64,000 nt of DNA from Prorocentrum cordatum (taxonomy: Eukaryota; Sar; Dinophyceae; Prorocentrales; Prorocentraceae). A program made the position numbers and the translations under genes. Under the pieces are notes generated by a model that saw only the letters and a program-made list of their open reading frames with translations, ran no database searches and was not told the origin of the DNA. The first letter of the stretch is position 1. Each line of letters begins with the position of its first letter. The stretch is from assembly GCA_963575745.1 (NCBI GenBank), contig CAUYUJ010011514.1, forward strand, positions 62,001-126,000, read 5' to 3'. Of the stretch, positions 52,454-62,930 are shown piece by piece.

Positions 52454-53220
52454 GAAGCAGCGAAGCCAGAGAGTGACTCGTAGAGCTTCCCTAACAACGA
52501 AGCGACGCAGCTAGAGAAATTCCGGCCGCTGGGGGGCTAGTTCGCAAAACAATCTCGACAAATGACTCGTAGAGTCTCCCTTAGAGCGTTAGCGGCGAAG
52601 CTAGAGCGTAATTCCTGCGCGCTGTGGCAGATGCTGTCGGTTTTCTGTACTTACCTCGAGCTGTAGAAGGGCTACAGAGCTAGTAGGCACAGCTAGTCGA
52701 TCTGGAATCATCAGCCGCATTAGTCTGGAGTGTCTAGATGTCCGAACTCCGTCTCCTGCCAGAGCTGGGTCCGACAACCCATTTGTATTGCGTTTTTTTT
52801 TTTTTTCCGAGATGATTAATTTAATTCGAGGTGCAGTTGAGCTACAGAGCTGTTCGTCGCAACAGTCAGAGGGAAATCATCTGACGCGCTAGTTTCTGAT
52901 GCCCGAACTCGGTCTGAAACCATAACTGGGTATGAAAAATATCTTGTAGAGCTTCTCTAAGAGCGTCAGCGGCGAAGCTAGAATAACACGGCGTTGAGCT
53001 TTTCGGCATTGATGAGCTCGAGGAATTCTGGCGCGGGCTGCAGCTAGTACCTCGTGGAGCTCGTCGGCATCGATGAGCTAGAGGAATTCCAGCGCGGGAT
53101 GCAGCTAGTTGGCCCACCCGGTCCGGGCGGACAATGTGGGAACTTTGGGTCGGTTGGGCGAAGATTGTGAGATATTCGAACGTTCGTTTGGGAACCAGTA
53201 TTTTTCGCACTTGTAATACC
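52454..53220 (+). repeat. Pile of HC and HA left ends with partial HC body
   Basis: Several 5' ends follow each other (ACTCGTAGAGCTTCCC near 52482, ACTCGTAGAGTCTCCC near 52565, CTTGTAGAGCTTCTC near 52942, ACCTCGTGGAGCTCG near 53049), separated by short 5' domains or a few monomers (52625-52920). No 3' hairpin occurs here. Confidence 0.5.
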
Positions 53221-55482
53221 TCGTAGATCTCTTCGGCATCGTTGAGCTGGAGGAATTCCGGCGCGGGGTGGAGCTAGTTGGCCCAGCCGGCCCAGACGGG
53301 GAACGTGACGATCTGGGGTCGGTTTTCGGAAGATCGTGAGAGATTCGCTTTGGGGGCCGGTGCCTTTAGCACCTGTAGTGGGTTATGCCGCGTCTGGCAG
53401 TGAAATTCTCAGGTTCGTAGCTGTCAAAACATTGGGGGAACGAACTTTGCATAAGAAACAGAAAAACGTGTTATTTTTCGAGTTTTTTCAGCTCGCTCTT
53501 GAGGAAGCTTTTCCATGTTCCGACCAGCGCCGCGCCAGAAAAGAGCACTCTGAGGCTCCTGGCGGTAACCTGGTTGACTGTTCACCGCCGGCTCCCAGTT
53601 GGTTATGCCGCGTCTGCCAGTGAAATTCTCACGCTCGTAGTTGCAATATTACAACAAAAAGCTCGGAGCAACGGACTTTGGATGAACACCAGAAAAGGCG
53701 TTTTTTTCCATCAATTTTTCAGCTCACGCTTGAGGAAGCTCCTTCCATGTGTTTTGAGCAGCACCACGCGTGAAAAGAGCTCTACGAGGCCGCCGGCGGT
53801 AACCTGCTTGACCGTTTACCTCCGGCTCCCAGTGTCTCGTAGAGCTCTTCGACGAGATGAGCTAAGAGGAATTCGGGCGCAGGGCGGAGCTAGTTGGTCG
53901 ATCCGGCCAGAACGGACAATGTGGTGACTGGGAGTCGGTTTTTCGAAGATCCTCAGAGATTTGAAAGTTCGTTTTGAGAATCCAGATTTTTGTCCCTGCT
54001 GTCGATCATGACGCGTTCGATGGTGCAATTCTCAGGAGTATACCCCGTAGAGCTCTTCGACGAGATGAGCTAAGAGGAATTCAGGCGCAGGGTGGAGCTA
54101 GTTGGTCGACCCGGCCAGAAAGGACTATGTGGTGACCTGGAGTCGGTTTTTCGAAGATTGTAAGAGATTTGAAAGTTCGTTTTGAGAATTTTGATCTTTG
54201 TTCCCTGCAGTCGATCATGGCGCGTTCGATGGTGCAACTCTCAGGACTATAGGTTCATTAATTCGATTAAAACATTTGGAGGAACCGACGTTGTTCGTGT
54301 CATTTTCGCAGGTGCTGTCGGTTTTTGTACTTAACTCGAGCTGTAGGATAGCTACAGAGCTGGCAGGCAACCTAATCGATCTAGAATTTTCAGGCGCGTA
54401 AGTACCTGCTCTTCGACGAGATGAGCTCAGGGGAATCCGGGCGCAGGGTGGAGCTAGTTGGTCGACCGGGCCAGAACGGACAATGTATGACCTGGGGTCG
54501 GTTTTTGAAACATTGTGAGAGATTTGAAAAATCGTCTTGAGAATTCAGATTTTTGTTTCCTTCCCGGCGGCAACCTGGTTGACGGTTTACCGCCCGCTCC
54601 CAGTTGGCCCACCCGGCCCGGGCGGACAATGTGACAAGCTGGGGTCCGTTTTTGGACTACTGTGAGATATTTGAAAATTCGTCTTGGAAAACAGATTTTC
54701 ACACTCAGCATTCTGAGAGAAGATCAACTCTCTTGCGGCAGTTTGACTATTGGTTCACTTCCAGTAGCCGACATCATGGTGCAAAAAAGAAATGCAAATT
54801 CGGAGAATAAGAAAACTCTACTAGGAACACTCTGCTTCGATTCTGAGTACTTCTGTGAGTGCAAGGATCTCTTATGCCGCGTCTGCCTGTCGAATTATCA
54901 GGTCCGCAGCTGCACGATTACTGTCAAAAGACGTGAAGACACCGATTTTTTATAAACCCAGAAATCATGTTGCGAGTTGTCGCGCTGCGCTCTGAGAAAT
55001 CGTCAGTCTCACAATCTGAGCACTCATTGGCGTAGAAAGAGCTCTACGAGGGTTCCGGTAACCTGGTTGACGGTTTACTGCCGGCTGCCAGTACCTCGTA
55101 GAACTCTTCGGCATCGATGAGCTAGAGGAATTCCGGCGCGGGGTGCAGCTAGTACCTCGTAGAACTCTTCGGCATCGATGAGCTAGAGGAATTCCGGCGC
55201 GGGGTGCAGCTAGTACCTCGTAGAGCTCTTCGGCATCGATGAGCTAGACGAATTCGGGCGCGGGGTGCAGCTAGTTGGCGGACCCAGCCCGGGCGGAGAA
55301 TGTGTCAACATGGGGTCGGTTGCTCCAAGAGTGTGAGAGATTCTAACACTCGTTTTGAGAACCGGTATGTCTCGCACCTGTAGTGGGTTATGCCGCGTCT
55401 GCCAGTGAAATTCTCAGGTTCGTAGCTGCAATATTATTATCAAAACAGTTGAAGCAACCGACTTTGGATGAAAACCAAAGAA
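53221..55482 (+). repeat. HA-type cluster
   Basis: Consecutive HA units and fragments with hairpin ends near 53599, 53833, 54604 and 55092. Recurrent HA motifs are GTGGGTTATGCCGCGTCTGCC, GTCGATCATGGCGCG and AGCTCACGCTTGAGGAAGCT. Between 55093 and 55275 three HA left ends of about 61 bp are stacked directly (ACCTCGTAGA...GCAGCTAGT), then a fuller HA follows. Confidence 0.6.
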
Positions 55483-56017
55483 CATTCGCCCCGAGTGGAG
55501 ATCAGAATTCAAGATACTTGGATGCGTTATCAGACATTCAGTGATCCGAGAGTTACTTTTCTTCGCCTCGTGTAACTGCCCGCTCGGGCAACGACATAAG
55601 TCAGGAGTGTCTTGGGCTGGAGCCCCACATCTTCGGTCCGCTGCGGGCCACCAGTGTATCGGGAGAGTATTGGGCCGTACGCCCCACGTGTTTCAGGTGA
55701 CGTTCTTCCACGGGTTGTTTCCAGTCTAATTCGTTGATTACTTCGCATGTGACGTTGAGCATAAGCCTCTTGTCATACGGCGGGTTGAACATGCGTATCT
55801 CGGATGTGTGTTGTTGTGATTTGTGATTGTTGCTCGCTCATGCCATGCTTGTGCGTGTCGTGCGTGCGCGCTTGACTTCACACACACTCATAAGAGCTTA
55901 GGTTTCCGCCTCTGATCATTTGGATCGGTGAGGCGTCCGCCTGCTCCCGATACGTCCGCCTCTTGCTCCGACTAGGCTGGAAAGCCTGCACAGTCGACCG
56001 CAAAGTCCGCAAAAAAA
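55483..56017 (+). mobile_element. LINE 3' fragment of a third subfamily
   Basis: About 0.53 kb of sequence unlike the surrounding repeats. It ends with stem-loop AGGCT-GGAA-AGCCT (55974-55987), CACAGTCGACCGCAAAGTCCGC and seven A. The right flank CTTGGTTGACGG is the hairpin right half. On the left the HA body stops after GGATGAAAACC with about 130 bp of HA missing, so the 5' junction deleted target DNA. No ORF is recognised. Confidence 0.55.
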
Positions 56018-56044
56018 CTTGGTTGACGGTTTACTGCCGGCTTC

Positions 56045-56319
56045 CAGTACCTCGTAGAGCTCTTCGGCGTCGATGAGCTAGAGGAATTTCGGCGCGGGAT
56101 GGAGCTAGTTGGCCGACCCGGCCCGGGCGGGCAATGTGTCAACCTGGGGTCGGTTTTTCGAAGATGGTTGGAGATTTTGAAATTCGTTTTGAGAACCGGT
56201 ATGTTTCGCACCTGCAGTGGGTTATGCCGCGTCTGCCAGTGAAATGCTCAGGTCCGTAGCTGCAGTATTACTAGGAAAACTCTTTGGGGAACCGCCTCTT
56301 GATGAAAACCCCAAAACAC

Positions 56320-56410
<91 letters not shown>

Positions 56411-57102
56411 TTTTTTTCCCTCTCTCTCGAGTTTTTTCGAGTTTCTTCGGCTCACGCTTGAGAGAACTTCCTCCATGTGTTCCGAGCAGCGCCGCGCGAG
56501 ACAAGAGCTCTACGAGGCTCCTGACGGTAACCTGGTTGACCATTTACCGCCGGCTCCCGGTTGGCTCATCCGCATCGGACGGACAATGTGACAACCTGGG
56601 GTCGGTTTTGCCTCGTAGAGCTCTTCGGCATCGATGAGCTAGAGGAATTCCGGCGCGGCTGGAGCTAATTGGCAATCCGGCCCGGGCAGCATCGATGAGC
56701 TCGAAGAGTACCTTGTAGAGCTTTTCGACTAGATGAGCTTAGAGGAATTCGGGCGCGGAGTGGAGCTAGTTGGCCGACCCGGCCAGAACGGACAATGTGA
56801 TAACCTGGGGTTGTGTTTTGAAGATTGTGAGATATTTGAAACTCGTTTTGAGAATCCAGAGTTTTGTTCCCTGCAGTCGATAAAGGCGCGTTTGATGATG
56901 TAATTTCTGGGATCTAGGTGCAGTATTACTATCGAAACATTTGGAGGAACAGTCGCCGTACAAAACCAGAAAAATACATGTCCCGAGTTTTGCTGACATT
57001 CGAGAACGCTCTCTCGTCGTTATCCCACACTGGTTCTCTGTTTTCAGAGCTCTCCGAGGGTCCCGGCGGAACCTGGTTGACGGTTTACTGCGGGCTCCCA
57101 GT
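56045..57102 (+). repeat. HA-type cluster with T(89) run
   Basis: HA units starting near 56049, 56605 and 56705, with hairpins near 56525-56561 and 57063-57102. A pure T run of 89 bases (56321-56409) expands the natural T run of the HA body and produces false lysine/phenylalanine frames on the two strands. Confidence 0.65.
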
Positions 57103-58539
57103 AATTCCGGCGCGCTGGGGGGCTAGTTGGCAAAAACATCTCGACGGAATGTTTGCATAATTTTGCTCGGTTTCAATTCGATTTCTCAAAACTCAACAAG
57201 TCGTTAGAGTTCTAGTATCTTTTCTCCCATCTTCGATCTTATTCCCGCTCGGCATCTTAATCTAAGGTCGATCGGGTACCTATTACTGCCGAAAAGCACT
57301 CAGGCGGGATCGGCTATTGAGTGTCAACTAGGCAGGTGCTGTTAGTTTTCTTTCCTTAACTCGAGCTGCAGGAGATCTACAGAGCTGGTAGGCACACCAT
57401 CGATCTAGAATCGTCAGGCGCGTAAGTCTGCAGCTAGATGTCGAAACTCGGTCTGCTACCAGTGCTATGTCGGTGAAACTATTCGTACTCTATTTATTTT
57501 TAGGAGATAATGATGAGTTTCTTGCCTTAACTCGAGCTGCAGATCAGCTACAAAGCTGTTTGGCGCAGCGATCGGGAGGAAATCCGCGCGCTAGTTTAAA
57601 GTATCTAGACGGCTGAACTCGGTCTGCTATCAGAGCTGGGTCCGAAACACCATTCGTGCCCTGCTAATTTTTTAGAGATGCTGATGGTTTTCTAGACTTA
57701 ACTCGAGCTGCAGATGAGCTACAGAGCTGTTTGGCACAACATTCGGAAGGCAATCATCAGGCGCGCTAGTTGAAAGTAGCTGGACGCCTTAACTCGGTCT
57801 TATATTCGGGCTGGGTCCGACAACCTATTCGTACTCTGCTATTTCCTCAGAGATGGTGATGTTTTCTTGACTAAACTGGAGCAGGCAAGCTAGAGAACTG
57901 TTGGGCACAGCAACCAGAAGAACATTGTCAGGCGCGCTAGTCTAAAGTAGACGCCCGAACTCGGTCTATCAGAGCTGGGTTCAAACAACTATTCGTACTT
58001 TTTTTTTTTTTTTTCAAAAAAAAAAGACATGGTGATGGTTTTCTCGACCCAACTAGAGCTGGAGATGAGCTACATAGCTGGTTGTTATATCAGTCGGACG
58101 GAATTCATCAGGCGCGCTAGTTCAAAGTATCTAGACGCCTGTATTCAGTCTGCTACCAGAGGGGTCAGAACAACTATTCGTACTCTGCGAAATCTCAGGA
58201 AGATGATGGTAATTTTTCTTGAGGTATCTCGAGCTGCAGAGGAGCAACATAGCTGTTTGGCACAGAATCGGAAAGAATCCATCAGACGCGCTAGTTTCAA
58301 GTATGCAGATGCCAGAACCCGAAAACTATTCGTACTCTGTCATATTTTTCCAGAGATGCTTTCTCCTCACTTCTTCTTCTCCTCCGAGACCGCGCCCTCG
58401 CGCGCGCAAAGCGAGATTGCCGCGCCCGCAATGCGCGAGGAAGCTCTCCGAGTTCCCGGCGACTGGGCCTGACGGCCCGCACAGTCGACCGCAAAGACCG
58501 CAAAAAGCAAGGTTGACGGTTTACCGCCGGCTCCCAGTT
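57103..58539 (+). mobile_element. HC element with a minimal LINE tail in its hairpin
   Basis: Resumes AATTCCGGCGCGCTGG, HC 5' domain (TCGATCGGGTACCTATTACTGCC), about six HC monomers, GC-rich tail (GACCGCGCCCTCGCGCGCG), GGAAGCTCTCCGAGTTCCCGGC, then the LINE tail (58463-58506), then AAGGTTGACGG to CCCAGT at 58537. Confidence 0.65.
58463..58506 (+). mobile_element. 44-nt LINE tail insertion
   Basis: Consists only of stem-loop GGGCC-TGAC-GGCCC (58465-58478), a linker GCACAGTCGACCGCAAAGACCGC and five A, placed in the hairpin loop. The linker nearly equals that of 55988-56010. It is consistent with target-primed reverse transcription that stopped after about 40 nt. Confidence 0.65.
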
Positions 58540-58692
58540 AACTTGCTTTAAAGTTTCGTTGGAAGTCAAAGTGAAAGTCGAGGTCGACTTTGACTTTGAC
58601 TTTCAAAGAGGGTTTAAAGTGGGTTTCAAAGTCAAAGTGCAAGTCTATCGAACCTTGATTTTGGGTTTCAAAGTCAAAGTGAAAGGTGACCT
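58540..58692 (+). repeat. Degenerate CAAAGT/ACTTTG hexamer region with inverted repeat
   Basis: TTCAAAGTCAAAGTG recurs at about 58626 and 58667, and AAGTCAAAGTGAAAGTC faces GACTTTGACTTTGACTTTC across GAGGTC near 58580, giving a potential hairpin. It marks the boundary between the repeat nest and the unrelated downstream sequence. Confidence 0.6.
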
Positions 58693-59719
58693 GGCCGGAG
58701 CCTGAGCCGTGGCTGGAGCGGGAGTCGCAGCCGAGGCCAGATCGCGGTGGTTTTCTTCTGCCGCGGAAGACGTTGGCCTCGGACAACCGCGGCGTGCTGG
58801 GCCCTCTGCGCGGGCAGCAGAGCGCTCGGCTCGGATACGGCATGGGCATCTACTAGGAGACGCTGGCGAGGTGGGTCAACGCGCGCGCTCGTCGGGACGC
58901 ATGACGTCTTGGCGTGGCCTTCGTTTTCCTGCAGGCCGTGGATGAGTGGAGTGCAGCGCGTTCCACGGCGATCCCGATGCGGGTCGGCACTTCCTGAACG
59001 GTCCGAGCGTGCACCAGGCGGGGAGACAGGGGACATCCATGGCGTCTTACCAGCTCGCGTCGGCATGGAGGTTCAGCTCGCGGCCGTGCAGGAGTAGTTG
59101 AAAAAGAAGTTGGGTCTCGTGCAGGAGCAGCGGGCCACTATCGTATCTTTCGAGTGTGAGCACGCGGACGAGCGGCGGTGCAACGAGTCCGGCCCAGGCC
59201 AGCTCTTCCGCCTCCTTTTCTACCGCGGGGAGCTGGCCTCAGGTGCGTGCCTTCGCGGGGTCCCCGATCTACTAGGAGGTCGCCCAGCTGCTGCAACAGT
59301 GCGCCGACGGCGCTGGCGAAGTGGGCCAGGCCAACGCGCGGTCGCGGTGCTTGCTCACGCCCAGCGAGCAGGAGTTCACGCGGCTGAGCTCGGGGCCACG
59401 CGCCGTGCGCCGCTCGGCCGTCACCCTGGCGCGCGCGTCCTACCTGGCCTCCGCGCTGTCGCAGGGTCAGACACTGCGCAAGGGCGTCCCAATTGACGGC
59501 GGCAGGGATGGGGGCGCGGGCCGCACGGGTATGTCGGACGAGCAATGGTTGCTGCGCCTCTACGTCGTGCTCTCCCGCGCCGCGTGCGTGTGGAAAATGC
59601 TGATCCTGCGGCCGCCTTGCGCGAGTTCCCGGGGCGCGGGCCGCCGGGGAGGCCGAGCAGCTCGCCGCAGATCTTGGCTTCGTGCCGCCCCCCGCTTGGT
59701 CGCCGCGGTGCGCAGCTAG
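58693..59719 (+). pseudogene. GC-rich, coding-like but interrupted sequence
   Basis: Successive pieces on the plus strand have very GC-rich third positions, as dinoflagellate exons do, but lie in different frames: about 58740-58860 and on to 58910 (LGPLRGQQSARLGYGMGIY, stop, ETLARW), 58970-59090, 59068-59260 (stop near its start, then QEQRATIVSFECEHADE) and 59240-59719 (IY, stop, EVAQLLQQ, ending in the 59321-59719 frame). Three of the breaks are TAG codons in positions where Gln is plausible. I do not recognise a family. It could be a pseudogene, exons with unrecognised introns, or sequence with errors. Confidence 0.35.
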
Positions 59720-60180
59720 ATGCCCGCGGGGTTGTCCCAGCGGCTTGATCTCGCGCCCCAGCAGCCCGATGCGTTGGTCTCGGCGACCTGGCCCGCGGGG
59801 TTGCCCCAGCGGCTTCGCGACCGGGCCGTCGGAAAACTGACTCCTGCCGACCGATGCGGCGACGGCGCCATGCAGAAATCAAATCGAGTGCCCTTGCTAT
59901 ATGGGCTGGGGGCGAGGTGGGCGGGGGCAAGAGGCAGGAGGGCGAGAAGGGGCAAAATCAGGGGGCAGGATGAGGGCCTCCGCCAGGGCAGAAAGGAGAA
60001 GCGCGATGAGGAGACGGGCTGAGAGCTCCTGCAGTCAGCGGGACGACGATGAGGTTTGCAACCAGATTCGTTTGGGGATTTTCATGCGGGGTCCTCCCGT
60101 CGGAGTCATTCAAGGATCCCCATCGACGCCAGCTTTGAGCGTGCATTTCGCAATGCTCACGGCAGGTTCCCGGGAGTTTG
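59720..60180 (+). other. GC-rich sequence without a recognised gene
   Basis: A 20-odd-bp motif (CCCGCGGGGTTG.CCCAGCGG) occurs twice about 68 bp apart (near 59723 and 59791). Purine-rich sequence follows (59905-60030). Open frames exist on both strands, but none has supporting features. Confidence 0.4.
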
Positions 60181-60187
60181 GCAGGCT

Positions 60188-60262
60188 TTTTTGTTTTTTT
60201 TTTTTTTTTTGGGGGGGGGGGGGCATTTTTTTTTTTTGTTTTTTTTTTTTTTTTTTTTTTTT
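60188..60262 (+). repeat. T and G homopolymer tracts
   Basis: Runs of T, then about 13 G, then T again, interrupted by single bases. They create low-complexity frames on both strands. Confidence 0.85.
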
Positions 60263-61400
60263 GCCATGCGTGCGCGCATTGTAAGAATGCATGTGAGGGG
60301 TGTGTTGGGTATATGGTGTTCTTTGATGTAGGTTTCCTTGTTACTGCATGAACCGCATCGTTTTCGCAACAGGGCCCCCTATCGGACTTTGGGTCGCTCG
60401 CGGAGGAAGAACTTGTCCATCGCGGCGTAGCCTTGCACAGTGAATAGCTCGAGTCCGCATCTGAGCTCGCGCCAGATAGTTGGATTCCATGCAAGATAGA
60501 TGTTGGACCCCACGCGGATGTGAGCACGCCAGACAATGCCCGCGCCGAGTCCGCCCGGTCGGTGGGGGAGGAGGAGGGAATCATGATCATAAGCGGTTGG
60601 TGTTCGTGAGGAACGCAGTCGAACACGGCCGAGTAAATGGGACCAACAGTTTGCATGCGTGCTTGTCATTGCCGCAGTTTTCTCCCACACATTTTCAATC
60701 GGAATTTCCGTTGGAATAAAGGGTGCGAATGAATTCCTTTCCGTGCCTCGTGCCACCGTGGGTTGTCCAATGGCAGAGGTATCGGCGCCAAACGCCAGTC
60801 AAGTTTAATTGGCGAACGTATGAAACATTTTATGCACGCGTTGGTGATTTCCTACGCCCAGTGGTCAGGCACTACCACCAAATGCATTGGTCGTTCGGGT
60901 TCGTGTATTTTTTTCTCAATGCCAATGATCATGGTGTATTTTTGGTTACTTCGTCATTAATCCCGCCCGCCGTCTGACTGGTAGGGCCTGGATCGTTCTA
61001 CCCGTAAGTTCACCGAAGCTTTTCAGTTTGTGTGCTCGCATGGGTATATTTCCCAATTGATTTCAATGGGTCATGTTGACGACTGTCGTGAAGTGGCTGT
61101 TTCTTCTGCAACTACTGGGTCTACACTTTAGCGAAACGACATTCGAAGTTTGTTGTGATATGTAGTATCCGATATACATGTAAATGTATACATATGATGT
61201 GTGCTTGTGTCTGTGTGTGTTTTACATTTATGTATATGTTTTCATGCAGTTTCGCCGTGTGTGCTGATTGAATGTGCTGGCGTCGGGTGCTTGTAACATT
61301 CCAGTTGGCGCATTTGGGCGTAACAGATCGCATGTTGTGACTGCGCGCTGCTCGCGAAGTTGTGCGATTTGTTGATGCGTTTCGGTATTGCGTGGAACCG
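60263..61400 (+). other. Unassigned unique sequence
   Basis: No repeat family from the rest of the window and no convincing gene. Open frames at 60723-60977 (plus) and 60379-60756 (minus) overlap only at their ends and have no recognisable motifs. A TG-rich stretch lies near 61190-61220. Confidence 0.4.
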
Positions 61401-61870
61401 GCACGCAATCAGGTTGGTATTTCTATTCGTTGTGTGTGTGTGTGTGTGGTAGCTGCCAGGGCTCGATCTGTAATGCGTTCTCTTGCTGTGTTCTGTGCCG
61501 TTGTTTGTTTGTTTCCTGTAACCGCTTGTGCGGCGCCAAAGGAACACCACTGGTCGGATGCCGGTTAAGCAGGGACGTCATAAACATGTGCAAGCTGGGA
61601 CTACCGCATCTCCTCATTTCTCTTTTAGCAGCTCCTGTCCTTCGAAGTGTGAGTTGCATGTTCAGCTGAGTGTAGTCCGATTCTGCAACAGCTGCCTGGC
61701 CAAGGGGCTTCGAGTAAGCCGAGACGCTTCGCGTATCCCCTTCAACCCATCCAGAAATGGTCGCCAGTCGAATTGCCCTGATCAGGGAACTGTAGGAAAA
61801 CCTGGGGGAACAGAAAAATGAGTCAGCCGTGAAGCTCATGCTAGGAATCCGTTCGAGCATGCCCCATAGG
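61401..61870 (+). other. Unassigned sequence with a short GT repeat
   Basis: (GT)n at about 61431-61448. Downstream frames at 61528-61821 (plus) and 61423-61860 (minus) are unsupported. Confidence 0.4.
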
Positions 61871-61879
61871 CAGTAGCAT

Positions 61880-62047
61880 TGCGGAGCCTGTGGCCGAAGG
61901 AGGAGGATGCGGTGAGGAACGTGAAAAGGAGGAATGGGAGTAGGGAGGAGGATACAGAGGGAGGTGGGAGACGGAAGAGGAGGATGAGGAACAATAGCAA
62001 GAGGAGCAATAATGGGACGACAACGACATCAATGCAAATGATGATGT

Positions 62048-62092
<45 letters not shown>

Positions 62093-62435
62093 CGATGACG
62101 ATGCTGCTGATGATGATGAGGATGACGATGACGATGATGCTGATGATGCTGATGATGCTGATGATGATGCTGATGCTGATGATGATTGATGCTGATGATG
62201 GTGATGATGATGGGCATGATGATGGTAATGGTGATGGTGATGATGATGCTGAGCGCTGATGATAATGCTGGTGATGATGCTGGTGATGATGCTGATGCTG
62301 ATGATGCTGATGCTGATGATGCTGATGATGATGCTGATGATGCTGCTGCTAATGATGATAAGGATGCTGATGATGATGATGAGGAGGAGGAGGAGGAGGA
62401 GGAGGAGGAGGAGGGGGAGGATGAGGAGGAGGATT
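61880..62435 (+). repeat. GAT/GCT/GAG trinucleotide repeats
   Basis: Purine-rich lead-in, then pure (GAT) near 62039-62090, imperfect GAT/GCT to about 62375, then (GAG)n to 62432. Every frame reads as low-complexity protein (poly-Met/Asp, poly-His, poly-Ser), so long open frames here are not evidence of genes. Confidence 0.85.
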
Positions 62436-62930
62436 ATTAATAATATGAATAAGGCGCACAATATAACAATACGACAAATATTACTATTACTAGTATTATT
62501 AATGAAAAGACTAATGATACTACACATAGTAAGACTAATACTACGAACCATGATAGGGATACTAATAGTATTAATGCTACTAATAGTGATAATAATGCTA
62601 CTCGTACGACTGACTATTCAGAATAGTACAAATTATGATAATACTATTTTTATGGTGAAGGATAAGAGTAATAATGGTAATGATACTAATAAACTCACAA
62701 CACTACTACTCACACTACTACTGATCATAATAACAACAGTTCTAACATTTATAATGATAATACAAGTAATTATAAGCTTAATAATAATATTACTCTTACT
62801 AATAACACTAATATTAATAATATTACCACTAATAACAATACATAGGAATAGTAATAATGATAAAAGGAGGAGGTGGAGGAGGAGGAGGAGGAGGAGGAGG
62901 AGGAGGAGGAGGGGGAGGAGGGCGACGACT
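62436..62930 (+). repeat. AT-rich AAT/ACT trinucleotide region and (GGA)n
   Basis: Degenerate triplets of AAT, ACT and ATA continue the three-base phase over about 430 bp and end in (GGA)n at about 62865-62922. It is probably one decayed compound microsatellite with the preceding block. Confidence 0.75.

Larger units (their letters stand above)
610..58539 (+). repeat. Recurrent 3' hairpin of the hairpin-ended elements (catalogue)
   Basis: Arms CCGGCGGTAA and TTACCGCCGG around a loop of about 13 nt containing AGGTTGACGG, then CGCCCAGT. Approximate end positions on the plus strand: 654, 1204, 2786, 3711, 4126, 7237, 8152, 8568, 9709, 10581, 10773, 12074, 13244, 14105, 15135, 16152, 17098, 17545, 24425, 25100, 26168, 26670, 27774, 28867, 30017, 31299, 32305, 33404, 34545, 34882, 36053, 36390, 37558, 38129, 39365, 40225, 40904, 40955, 41292, 50109, 50231, 52003, 53599, 53833, 54604, 55092, 56048, 56561, 57102, 58537. 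Inverted copies start at 1641, 4321 and 52062. HA copies often have ACCAGG in the loop and TTCACC in the right arm, with matching GGTGA in the left arm, so the pairing is maintained. Confidence 0.85.

Noticed and set aside
610-58537. CRISPR array
   Set aside because: The regular hairpins superficially resemble palindromic repeats, but spacing is 0.3-2 kb, the sequence between is itself repetitive, and this is a eukaryotic nuclear genome.
610-58537. Hairpins as transcription terminators
   Set aside because: GC-rich hairpins without a T run, tied to mobile-element ends; no bacterial-type gene precedes them.
59421-59930. 169-codon minus-strand frame
   Set aside because: Arg/Pro/Ala-rich shadow of GC-rich DNA, with the coding-like signal on the opposite strand.
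60379-60756. 125-codon minus-strand frame with IENVW, reminiscent of the IENxW motif of Tc1/mariner transposases
   Set aside because: The surrounding residues lack the rest of the DDE domain and the expected Asp/Pro context; likely chance.
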